Assembly: GCF_019130065.1 (NCBI RefSeq)
Contig: NZ_JAHSPG010000018.1
Span: 186,001-250,000, forward strand
Origin: Pinibacter aurantiacus
GTDB taxonomy: Bacteria; Bacteroidota; Bacteroidia; Chitinophagales; Chitinophagaceae
DNA length: 64,000 bases
Direction of reading: 5' to 3'
How positions within the stretch are numbered: position 1 is the stretch's first letter; each line of letters begins with the position of its first letter. The notes under the pieces are model-generated. The model was not told where the DNA came from and did not search any database. It was given only the letters and a program-made list of their open reading frames with translations. The translations under genes and the position numbers were made by a program. This document shows, one piece after another, positions 27,057 to 34,819 of the stretch.

Positions 27057-27716
27057 ATGCACTTGAAAAGTAAAGAAATAAAGGAAAGTATAGCATCGCA
27101 ATTAGGAAAATATTTTATGCGCGATGGCTTTATTTACAGGAAAACGGACAATGAATTCGTAAGCACAAAAGGTGATTTTGTATACGTCTTTAATATGCTT
27201 TTAACTACATGGTCGGATTGTCATACTTTGTCTGTTCGATTGTATATCAGCCAAAAAAAAGTGGAAAAAATTTATGAGACAGTATTAGGGAAATCTCACA
27301 AGCTCACCATGGGTAACTCGATAGAAAGAATTTGTAAGAGTTCTGATGGAAAGGAAATTGCGAATACAAGTATGGCGATAGTTTTGACAATTCCTGAGGA
27401 TATTGCCGCCGCAGTTGAAAGTTTGCTGATGTTCTACAATGAAATAGCAAAAAAGTATTATGAGCGGTATCAATCATTGCTTGAAGTAGATGAAATTATC
27501 AACACAGCCCCTTTTAGCCATTGTCCGGCACATGTCGGAGGAAATTTTGATGAAAGATGCATGAAAGGGTTAATCGTAGCGAGGTTAGTTCATAGTGAAA
27601 AATATGAGGAGTTGGTACAGGTTTATGACGAGGCTATAAAGGAGACAATGAACAATGAGTCCATTGACAATTACTATAAGGTCCGGGAATATTTAAGTTA
27701 TAATCGCATTAATTAG
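27057..27716 (+). CDS. Hypothetical cytoplasmic protein, possibly an immunity or DUF4304-like protein
   Basis: The 219-residue product starts MHLKSKEIKESIASQLGKYF and has no signal peptide. The pattern 'helix, GFIYRKTDNEFV, strand-rich middle' recalls DUF4304-type proteins often found as orphan immunity genes, but the resemblance is weak and unverified. The ATG lies about 18 bases after repeat copy 1, and repeat copy 2 begins 6 bases after the stop, so the gene is framed by two copies of the same repeat. Confidence 0.6.
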   Translation: MHLKSKEIKESIASQLGKYFMRDGFIYRKTDNEFVSTKGDFVYVFNMLLTTWSDCHTLSVRLYISQKKVEKIYETVLGKSHKLTMGNSIERICKSSDGKEIANTSMAIVLTIPEDIAAAVESLLMFYNEIAKKYYERYQSLLEVDEIINTAPFSHCPAHVGGNFDERCMKGLIVARLVHSEKYEELVQVYDEAIKETMNNESIDNYYKVREYLSYNRIN

Positions 27717-27721
27717 TCACT

Positions 27722-27914
27722 GCTGTTCGAGATGTTCCGCAGGGCATCTTGAACGATAGATAAGTGGATGTTAATCCTGTACAAATGAGCGGCTGATTTT
27801 GGGACTCAAAAATCAATGTCGTTTAGTTAAGTTGTTTGAAAAATAAAAAGCATGTCGCTTGTCATCCCGACGAAGGAGGGATCTGCGTGATTGTTTACGC
27901 GCAGCGTACGACAG
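27722..27914. repeat. Cassette-flanking direct repeat, copy 2
   Basis: Second copy of the 26847-27038 repeat, with the same four modules in the same order. The VDVNPVQMSG frame is broken here by TGA and a one-base deletion (GATAAGTGG for GATAAAGTGG), which argues against coding. Confidence 0.8.
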
Positions 27915-27952
27915 TGTTAGACCCAGATCCCTCCTTCGTCGGGATGACAAGC
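27857..27952. repeat. 29-bp perfect inverted repeat
   Basis: 27857-27885 (GCTTGTCATCCCGACGAAGG then AGGGATCTG) is the exact reverse complement of 27924-27952, with a 38-base loop. The left arm belongs to repeat copy 2. The whole could form a long cruciform or RNA hairpin. The short ORF readable through it is explained by the repeat and is not called. Confidence 0.9.
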
Positions 27953-28127
27953 AGCCTTTCGTTTTTGGTCATAGCAACCAGTGGTCGAAAAAGTTGATAA
28001 TCAAATTAATACTCTATATTTGCCGCGTCAAAGTCAAAGCTCACGATTTAGGAAATTTAAAAAAGCGTCCATACTAGATAAGACGATTCTTTTTTATTTG
28101 CCGGTTTTTACAATCCGCATATTAAAG

Positions 28128-28216
28128 CGGCGTGTACCCCCGTGCCAATGCTATAATGGTATTGGCAAGCCTCCTAATCGTGGACTTTGACAACGGGAAA
28201 GGCACGCCGTTTTTTT
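28128..28216 (+). ncRNA. Candidate structured leader or small RNA ending in a terminator-like stem
   Basis: CGGCGTG (28128-28134) pairs with CACGCCG (28203-28209), followed by seven T residues. Inside, CCCG (28139-28142) can pair with CGGG (28194-28197), and TGCCAAT (28143-28149) with ATTGGCA (28161-28167). The segment TAATCGTGG (28175-28183) is complementary to CCACGATTA (28237-28245), which runs into the start codon of the next ORF. This permits an alternative fold, as in an attenuator, but no known RNA family is recognised. Confidence 0.3.
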
Positions 28217-28244
28217 ATTGTGCCTAAATGTCAAAACCACGATT

Positions 28245-28499
28245 ATGTTTTCAAATTTCAAAGACGTCTACACAAACAGACAGTATGCAAAAGAAGCACG
28301 GCAAAAGTTTCTTGCTTATTTCGCAGACAACTTTCCTCCCGTAAAAAGTCTCAAGTGCAAAATTGATCCGCACAATCATCGCATCATCGCCAGTGCAAAG
28401 TTTTGCAAGCGTCGGTTGTATGCTCGTGGTTATTCTTTGCAAAAGTGTTTCAACCATTTTGTAAATGAATATGAACAAAAGGTTTTGGTTGCTTATTAA
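28245..28499 (+). CDS. Small basic hypothetical protein
   Basis: The 84-residue product begins MFSNFKDVYTNRQYAKEARQ at ATG 28245; a TTG at 28218 is less likely because it lies in the structured leader. It is basic, with a Cys/Arg/Lys-rich middle (AKFCKRRLYARGYSLQKC). No family recognised. It is followed by a strong terminator. A nucleic-acid-binding role is possible from composition only. Confidence 0.5.
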   Translation: MFSNFKDVYTNRQYAKEARQKFLAYFADNFPPVKSLKCKIDPHNHRIIASAKFCKRRLYARGYSLQKCFNHFVNEYEQKVLVAY

Positions 28500-28523
28500 A
28501 AACAGTAGTTGAACTGAATACTT

Positions 28524-28565
28524 ATAAAAAGAGAAGCTGCCCTTTGAGGCAGCTTCTCTTTTTAT
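28524..28565. terminator. Strong symmetric terminator
   Basis: ATAAAAAGAGAAGCTGCC at 28524-28541 pairs perfectly with GGCAGCTTCTCTTTTTAT at 28548-28565 around a CTTTGA loop. The A-run/T-run symmetry would end transcription from either strand, serving the small ORF on plus and possibly the minus-strand cytochrome gene. Confidence 0.85.
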
Positions 28566-28569
28566 AAAA

Positions 28570-28770
28570 CAATGTCGTTTCCTTAAGCAACCAGAATTTC
28601 GCTACGTTAATGTCCTACGGACAAAATATTCTCGCTGATGTATTTTCTATTGACATTAATGCCCTACGGGCAATAGAGCGTTTCCCGTAGGGAAACAATA
28701 TCAATAGAAAATTATTGGGAAATCAACCCATTGCCCGTAGGGCATTAACACCTTAAGGAAACGACATTGA
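28570..28770. mobile_element. MITE-like element with 18-bp terminal inverted repeats and a 9-bp target duplication
   Basis: CAATGTCGTTTCCTTAAG at 28570-28587 is the exact reverse complement of 28752-28769. TTTATAAAA flanks both sides (28561-28569 and 28771-28779), as a target-site duplication would. The ~201-bp interior has no ORF and is full of nested palindromes (CCCTACGGG/CCCGTAGGG several times, and TTTTCTATTG against CAATAGAAAA). This is a non-autonomous element; no transposase with matching ends is in the window. Confidence 0.75.
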
Positions 28771-28790
28771 TTTATAAAATGCAGCAGCAC

Positions 28791-29873
28791 TTATTTTTTT
28801 TGCTTCTGCATTTTATTGATCCATTCTGTTATTAATTGCACACCTTGTTTGTGTATCACTGTTCGTGCAAGCTCTGGCATTGCTGTGCCAGGCTCCGCGC
28901 CGTTCATGCGGTAGGCAAGAATAGAGTGGGCCGCATCGCCCGGGATAATATCGTAATTAAGACCTCCGGCGCCTCCGCCTGCAGACACAGGTTCTTTCAT
29001 AATTCCTATATGTGGAGGATCTTTTTGCTGGTATTCTAAAAATAAGCCAGTGTTGTACGCATCACCTCCGTGGGTATGGCAGTGCGCACAATTAACATCC
29101 AGGTAAGCACGTGCCCGCTGGTCGAGCGTAAAATGCTTTGCATCATTCCATTTTGGCAACACCGGTACTGTTGAAATATCAGGTAAGCCGGCAATCATAC
29201 CAAGCCTGGCCATTTCAGATAATTGATTCTCCTCGTGACCCGCAACTGTAACGTTAAGATTGCGCGCCTTTGGCCCGATGGGCGTAAAAATATCATTGTT
29301 AATATGACATCTTTTGCAATCATTTGTATTGGGCACCTGGTAAGTGGTGGTAATTTTATTTCCATCATCATCCAGTAAGGTAATAGGCAAACGGGCTCCT
29401 ATAATGTGTTTTACTGCGTCTGTTTGCTCCGCGTTCCACAAGTAATCCATCACTTTCCATTTTTTATCAAAGGGATCCTTTACCAGCAACCTTGTTTCAA
29501 TCATAATTTTTTTATGATCAGTATTGGTATAAGCGAAATTTTTGATGAGGATGGTAGAGTCCGGAAAATCCTGTACACCTTCCGCTACAAAGTTCATTTG
29601 TTTCCCGTTTGGCAATACGATGTAACGATCTTTTACTGCATAGTCGGTAAATAAAGGAGTAGCCAGCTCGTAATGAAATACACCGGGTTGCGGATCGAGG
29701 TCCTTTAAATTGTTTTTAAAAAAACCATACTCAGATAGTTTCTCTTTAAACTGGTAAGATCCATCGACAGCCGCCTTTTCCTGGTGCTGATTATTTCCGC
29801 AACCTTCAATCGTAAGCATACCTGCAACCATCAAAAGAAATATGCTGCCGCCAAATAAAATATAGTTCTTCAT
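28791..29873 (-). CDS. Diheme c-type cytochrome-like lipoprotein (TIGR03806/SO2930 type)
   Basis: The 360-residue lipoprotein has a signal with Cys25 in LTIEGC. Two heme-binding CxxCH motifs are visible: CKRCH (186-190) and CAHCH (262-266). The N-terminal FHYELATPLFTDYAVKDRYIVLP region and the C-terminal NCAHCHTHGG and EPGTAMPELARTV match the family I know as TIGR03806, which regularly occurs beside parallel beta-helix proteins of TIGR03805, encoded here 51 bases upstream in the same direction. Expected to be anchored in a membrane and face the periplasm, doing electron transfer or oxidation of an unknown substrate. Confidence 0.88.
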   Translation of the reverse strand: MKNYILFGGSIFLLMVAGMLTIEGCGNNQHQEKAAVDGSYQFKEKLSEYGFFKNNLKDLDPQPGVFHYELATPLFTDYAVKDRYIVLPNGKQMNFVAEGVQDFPDSTILIKNFAYTNTDHKKIMIETRLLVKDPFDKKWKVMDYLWNAEQTDAVKHIIGARLPITLLDDDGNKITTTYQVPNTNDCKRCHINNDIFTPIGPKARNLNVTVAGHEENQLSEMARLGMIAGLPDISTVPVLPKWNDAKHFTLDQRARAYLDVNCAHCHTHGGDAYNTGLFLEYQQKDPPHIGIMKEPVSAGGGAGGLNYDIIPGDAAHSILAYRMNGAEPGTAMPELARTVIHKQGVQLITEWINKMQKQKK

Positions 29874-29924
29874 TTCAAAAAGTTTGCAACTACCCTGAGT
29901 AGTTTTCTTGGTTTGGATTTTTTG

Positions 29925-31217
29925 CTATTTGCAGTTGTACGCTGAAACCTCCGTATTTGGGTGCCACACTTTAGGATTATTAATGTTTATAAAGTCTGCA
30001 TTCACGAAAATATTATCTCCCTGCTGCTGTATGCAAAGTGAATCTGGATTGGGAGTTGTTCCATTAGTAAGCAGGTTGGTTGAAACACCATCGTACATGA
30101 TGTACGGGATGCGTTTGTTTTTTCGAGTTGGATCCTGCGCATTTAATTTTTGTTCAATGCCCACCAGCAATTTACCGATATGATGCTGGTAAACAGGCTC
30201 AGGAAAACTGTTACCCATTTCCATGGTGTTGTCATGGATTTTTATATTTTTTGAAATGGGTGAATAATGATCATTTATTTTTTCAACAGCTTTATCATCA
30301 ACAGCAAAACCAGATGCAAGAATGATTGCACCCGAATTGTTATTCAGTATGCGGTTATTGTACAGTTCAATATTTGATGCGGCAAGAATAATCACGCCAC
30401 TGCCGGGAGAAGCATTGCCAACACCCCATGAGGTGCCGAAGCTTCCCGCTTTTGCAAAATTCCTGAAGTTGTTATCATGAAAATAGTTGTCGTGTGCTTT
30501 TACATAGCCTCCTCTTTGTGAAAGACCCGGAAGATCGAAGACGAGAAATCCGGCTGTGTTGTCGTAGAATTCATTACCATAAACTTCCGCATGCAGTGTG
30601 TTTTCAATTTCGCATCCGGCAACATTTTTTGCGCCCTTGCAATTTCTTACAATAGCAGTGTCTGTCTGCCCCACATAGATACCGGCGTCGGAAGACCCTT
30701 GCGCATAGCAGTTTTCAATGAGCACGTTTTTACACAAAACAGGATAGATGGCATAACCTCCGCTGGTAGAATCAGCTGTTTTCCAGATAGCATGAAGATT
30801 GTTTACCACTACATCGCGGCTCATGTTTATTTTGAGAAGATCGCCTTTCGAATCGCGGATTGTCATATCATTAATGGTAAAGCCATTTACGTTGGTCACG
30901 CGAATTCCCTCACCACCGGATGTTTGTTGAGAGAAGTCAAGAATCGTTTTATCAAAACCCTCGCCTCTGATGCGAATGTTTTTTACCTGCGCGATGCTAA
31001 GATTTTCAAACTTGTACGTTCCTTGTTTTAATAAAATATCTGTACTGTCTTTGATGGACAGGAATGCTTCAACAATTTTGCTTTCATCGCCGGGGCCAAA
31101 GCTGAGGCTTGTGTTATAACCATCTTTGTGTGTTGAAGCTGCAGGATTGCTGCAGGAAGAAACCATGAGTGCTAAAGAGACAGTGAACAGTAGCGAAAAT
31201 GATTTTATGATTTTCAT
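29925..31217 (-). CDS. Parallel beta-helix lipoprotein (TIGR03805/SO2931 type)
   Basis: The 430-residue lipoprotein (lipobox MVSSC) has a right-handed beta-helix with repeats such as IRGEGFDKTILDFSQQ, NGFTINDMTIRDSKGDLLKI, VLIENCYAQGSSDAGIYVGQ and IELYNNRILNNNSGAIIL. This fold is shared with polysaccharide lyases and mannuronan epimerases, but no GH28-type NTD/DD/G-HG/RIK set is present. The family is known to travel with the diheme cytochrome-like partner. In this locus a TonB-dependent receptor lies immediately upstream (30-base gap), so the three probably form one operon handling one ligand. Confidence 0.87.
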   Translation of the reverse strand: MKIIKSFSLLFTVSLALMVSSCSNPAASTHKDGYNTSLSFGPGDESKIVEAFLSIKDSTDILLKQGTYKFENLSIAQVKNIRIRGEGFDKTILDFSQQTSGGEGIRVTNVNGFTINDMTIRDSKGDLLKINMSRDVVVNNLHAIWKTADSTSGGYAIYPVLCKNVLIENCYAQGSSDAGIYVGQTDTAIVRNCKGAKNVAGCEIENTLHAEVYGNEFYDNTAGFLVFDLPGLSQRGGYVKAHDNYFHDNNFRNFAKAGSFGTSWGVGNASPGSGVIILAASNIELYNNRILNNNSGAIILASGFAVDDKAVEKINDHYSPISKNIKIHDNTMEMGNSFPEPVYQHHIGKLLVGIEQKLNAQDPTRKNKRIPYIMYDGVSTNLLTNGTTPNPDSLCIQQQGDNIFVNADFININNPKVWHPNTEVSAYNCK

Positions 31218-31247
31218 ATAATGTTTTTAAGAAAATAAAAAATGACA

Positions 31248-34001
31248 CTAAAAAATATTATAAGCATAGGTTACATAATAAACCGCGCCAATTGCCGGAT
31301 TGGCCGTTCCGGTAGAGTAGTACTTGTTGGTAATATTTGTTCCACCAATTCTAATTCCGGAATGTGCTTTTATGAGTTTGTAACTGAGCTGCGCATCTAA
31401 AACCGTTGATGAAGGTACGTTGCCCTTTGCCAATCCGCCGTTTACTGCATAGAAATATCCGGGTTTGTAACGCATGGAGACACCGTACGACCATTGCTGG
31501 TTTTTACCAAATCCGCTGTTTGAAAAATCCATGTTAACATGAAAATGCGGCGTATTGAAATTATTGATCTGGCTATTATTCTTATTAACCATATAGTCTG
31601 CATAATAATTTACTTTAAATAAATAATTGTGCGTCAGGTCCACGCTCATGCTTGCTGCCCATCCATAGGTGTTTACCATTTCGGCACCATTAAAAGCGAT
31701 GTTGTAAGATATATATGTGCTGCGGTCTTTAAAAGCCGCAGGGTCATTCGTTCCCGGCGTATTGGCTACATCCGCATAGCCAATGAAATTTTTCCATGTA
31801 GAGAAGTAACCCAATACATCCAGTAAAACTCTTTTGCCGATCAATGTAGCGTAGCCAAGTTCGAACGCATTCACCGATTGAGGTTTCAACTCATTGGTAT
31901 AAAACCGTTTCAGCGAGTCAGACACGCTTGATTCCTGGTATGCTTTTACGCTCGCAGCGGTGTATGGTACATATTGGTTAAAATGATAAATATCGTTCAG
32001 CAGATAGCCTGAACCACCGGATGAATAACTGTTATATCCATTGAGTGTATTTTGCAAAGCTTGTATATTGGATGGAAAGCTGTAGGCATTCTGGTACGAA
32101 AAACGGATAAAATTATCTTTCGCCACTTCATACACTGCAGAAAATCTTGATGTTACTTTTGGTGTAGGGAATAAACTGTTTTTATCATCTCTGAAGGAAG
32201 CATTCAGTGATAGTTTATCATGAAGGATCTTTTTTGATAATTGTATATATGCGCTGTATTCATTCACGTTAATAGGCTTTCCCATATCAGGGAAAAGTGT
32301 GTTCTTGCTATTAAGGCTGTAATGGCGCCAGTTTACTCCTGCAATTACGTTTACGAATTTGATGAGTTTTGAAAAATTATATTGCGCCTCCGTATTGTAC
32401 AGTTTACTCCTGTCTAAAAACAATGTACCACCTTCTGGAATAGGAGTGGAGGAAATACTATCCTTCAAATGATTGAAATAAGTGGTGCCTTGCATAGGCC
32501 TTCCCTGGTCCGCATAAGATCTTGCGGCAAGATTTGCATCAACAGAACTCATGCCGTTAGCCAGTCCATTCAACAGTGCCTCTGTATATTCAGGATACCA
32601 GCCGCCTGCGGCGCCGTCATAACTTGTTTTCCAGGCTTCATTAATCAATTGCGCAGTGGGGCCCGCCACCAATGTTTTTCCTGAATTTTCCTGTGTAGTG
32701 TAGGAACGCACAAACCAGTTGGCACTTTTAAGTTCGAGCCTGTATTGCCCCACTTTAAAATCCTTTAACTGGTACCTTGTATCGTTGGTATAAACAACCC
32801 TTCCTGTACCATAAGTGCCGGAAGCAATCGCTTCGAGTTTATTAGAAATCTTATACCTGATCTCCGCGTTCGCTTTTAGTAGACTCGCATTGTTGTCGAG
32901 ATACCCATACTCAGGGTAACCCGTACGTGCAACGTAGTTTGGTTTTTCCAGCATGGGAGATATGAGTGGGTCCAGTGCCGGGTTCTGCGATAATGCATAC
33001 TCCAGGAAAGGGTTGATGTCTGCAGATGTGGCGCTGCCATAATCATTCACGCCCATATAATTTGGATCAGTGTATTTTGTGCCGATTCCGTTTTTGTTTG
33101 TCGTGTCGGTTGCTACCCAGTCCTTCGCCTTTGTATATTGTGCATTGATTTTAAAAGCCAGTTTATCGTTTATTTTTTTTGCATAGCGGATCGTCCAGTC
33201 ATAGTATGGTGAAGGCTTAACAGGATCATTACTGTTTTTGCTACTGATGTGGTTTACACCTTGTGTAATGAGAACGCTCAGCCCCTGGTATTTGAAAGGA
33301 TCTTTACCCGTCATTACCATCGTACCATTCAGCCCCCTTGACCCATACAGCGCGGAAGACGCGCCCGATAGCAACTCAATATTGTCTACATCAAGTTGTG
33401 TAAGGCCAATAGCGCTTCCAAGCGGGAAATTGAGTCCGGGTGCCTGGTTATCCATGCCATCCACAATTTGCGTAAAATTGGTATTGCCGCTGGTGTTAAA
33501 GCCTCTTGTGGTAACACTGGTAAACCCAAGGCTGGACACCGTTACATCCACGCCTTTTAATCCCTGCATCATATCCATATAATTCAGCTGGGGCGCATTG
33601 GCGATCTCTTTGCTGCTTAGCTGTTCTATGGTTACCGGCGATGCAAGTTTCCGTTGTGTAGTGCGGCTTGCAGATACTACAACCTCCTGGCCCAAGCCGG
33701 TTGCTTGCTGCAATTCTATTGCCAGCGGTTGTGAAGCTGTTGACACAACAACTTCCTTTGTGCTGAAGCCAATGGAAGAAATGATTAACGTGATAGGCAG
33801 TTTTGCATTCGTATTCAATTGGAACCTTCCGCGGTTATCGGTATAGGTACCCTGCGATGACCCCTTAATTGAAACGGATACAGCATAAAGAGATTCTTTA
33901 GTTCCTCCATTCCTGACGTCTCCTTTTATAACATTTTGTGCATAGGATGCGGAGAAACAAAATAAAGCAAGTGGCAAAAGCAATCGTCTCAGTGTTTTCA
34001 T
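31248..34001 (-). CDS. TonB-dependent outer-membrane receptor
   Basis: The 917-residue product has a signal peptide (FSASYAQ), a carboxypeptidase-like regulatory domain (IKGDVRNGGTKESLYAVSVS), a plug (VVSASRTTQRKLASPVTIEQL, MQGLKGVDVTV) and a barrel ending in F (YVTYAYNIF). It is of the general TonB-receptor class rather than a SusC, because no SusD partner is near and the plug lacks the SusC VIRGG..YVIDG arrangement. It would import a ligand (metal chelate or organic compound) across the outer membrane. The two lipoprotein genes downstream are likely partners, and the TetR gene upstream a regulator. Confidence 0.92.
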   Translation of the reverse strand: MKTLRRLLLPLALFCFSASYAQNVIKGDVRNGGTKESLYAVSVSIKGSSQGTYTDNRGRFQLNTNAKLPITLIISSIGFSTKEVVVSTASQPLAIELQQATGLGQEVVVSASRTTQRKLASPVTIEQLSSKEIANAPQLNYMDMMQGLKGVDVTVSSLGFTSVTTRGFNTSGNTNFTQIVDGMDNQAPGLNFPLGSAIGLTQLDVDNIELLSGASSALYGSRGLNGTMVMTGKDPFKYQGLSVLITQGVNHISSKNSNDPVKPSPYYDWTIRYAKKINDKLAFKINAQYTKAKDWVATDTTNKNGIGTKYTDPNYMGVNDYGSATSADINPFLEYALSQNPALDPLISPMLEKPNYVARTGYPEYGYLDNNASLLKANAEIRYKISNKLEAIASGTYGTGRVVYTNDTRYQLKDFKVGQYRLELKSANWFVRSYTTQENSGKTLVAGPTAQLINEAWKTSYDGAAGGWYPEYTEALLNGLANGMSSVDANLAARSYADQGRPMQGTTYFNHLKDSISSTPIPEGGTLFLDRSKLYNTEAQYNFSKLIKFVNVIAGVNWRHYSLNSKNTLFPDMGKPINVNEYSAYIQLSKKILHDKLSLNASFRDDKNSLFPTPKVTSRFSAVYEVAKDNFIRFSYQNAYSFPSNIQALQNTLNGYNSYSSGGSGYLLNDIYHFNQYVPYTAASVKAYQESSVSDSLKRFYTNELKPQSVNAFELGYATLIGKRVLLDVLGYFSTWKNFIGYADVANTPGTNDPAAFKDRSTYISYNIAFNGAEMVNTYGWAASMSVDLTHNYLFKVNYYADYMVNKNNSQINNFNTPHFHVNMDFSNSGFGKNQQWSYGVSMRYKPGYFYAVNGGLAKGNVPSSTVLDAQLSYKLIKAHSGIRIGGTNITNKYYSTGTANPAIGAVYYVTYAYNIF

Positions 34002-34062
34002 AAGCGTTAATGTGGTTTTGGTCTACTTTTATGGTTAGGTTTTAAAGCTTCTTGCATACTGT

Positions 34063-34668
34063 TTACTTTTTTTTCAACCCACTGAAAATAAGTGTTACCA
34101 GGAATTTCATATCAGTGATACTTTGTGTATAGTCAATCTTATCATCTCCGCGCAGTATTGATTTTTGTTCTTCGCTATGTTTCAATGCATCGCTCAGATT
34201 TATGAGGGTGGATGCAATTTTGGTGGCATTTGATTTCACCAGCTCGCCATTTTTTGTGGCGTTTTCAATTAGCTGTGACAGGAATTTCTTTTCCTGTTTC
34301 ATCATGGAATCATATAGTTCAAAAAACTTTGGTAATATTTTGTTGAGTGTTTCCGCAGATACCCTGTTCATGTTCAGCACATTCTTATAGTAGTTGAACC
34401 TGCTGTACATATAAAACCATATCTGATTTTCTATCCCTTTCTTTCTGATTGTTTGCTGCTGCAGCTTTGCAAGGTATTCTTCGCCTTCACTCACCGCAAT
34501 TTCAAGGAAGATGTCCTCCTTGTTCTTATAGTAATAGTACAGGGTAGCTTTATTAAGTCCCACCACTTTGGCAATATCTCCAAGTGTAGTTTTATCCAGT
34601 CCGAACTTTGCGAAGCACTGCATTGCCGCTTTGCCAATTTTATTCTTTACGTCTTGCTTTTTTGTCAT
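34063..34668 (-). CDS. TetR/AcrR-family transcriptional regulator
   Basis: The 201-residue protein has an N-terminal TetR helix-turn-helix (AAMQCFAKFGLDKTTLGDIAKVVG and LNKATLYYYYKNKEDIFLE), followed by a helical ligand-binding domain. It lies upstream of the TonB receptor operon in the same direction and divergent from the flavin monooxygenase-like gene. A 15-bp-arm palindrome in the divergent spacer is the obvious operator, so it may control both sides. Confidence 0.93.
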   Translation of the reverse strand: MTKKQDVKNKIGKAAMQCFAKFGLDKTTLGDIAKVVGLNKATLYYYYKNKEDIFLEIAVSEGEEYLAKLQQQTIRKKGIENQIWFYMYSRFNYYKNVLNMNRVSAETLNKILPKFFELYDSMMKQEKKFLSQLIENATKNGELVKSNATKIASTLINLSDALKHSEEQKSILRGDDKIDYTQSITDMKFLVTLIFSGLKKK

Positions 34669-34709
34669 CGCCGTAGTTTAACAATATGAAAATATAAATA
34701 CTATTTATT

Positions 34710-34746
34710 TATTTTTCAAACATTTTATTCTAATGTTTGAAAAATA
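34710..34746. promoter_or_regulatory. Palindromic operator between TetR and monooxygenase genes
   Basis: TATTTTTCAAACATT (34710-34724) and AATGTTTGAAAAATA (34732-34746) are perfect inverted arms with a 7-base spacer. It lies ~42 bases upstream of the tetR start and ~73 bases upstream of the monooxygenase start, the expected place for a TetR dimer site. Binding is inferred. Confidence 0.75.
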
Positions 34747-34819
34747 GAATTATTTTGAAGAACGCTAGAAGAGTAATTTTCTTCCGTAAACAGAGTTGCT
34801 TACACGATTAACTACCATT

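Noticed and set aside
26281-28000. CRISPR array
   Set aside because: Repeats are too few, too long, uneven in spacing and separated by genes; no cas genes.
27859-28077. 72-codon ORF across the large inverted repeat
   Set aside because: It is made of repeat sequence readable by chance; no conserved start, and the same motif is non-coding elsewhere in the window.
29925-31217. Pectate lyase or GH28 function for the beta-helix lipoprotein
   Set aside because: It has the fold but none of the catalytic motifs of those families, and it pairs with a cytochrome-like gene instead.
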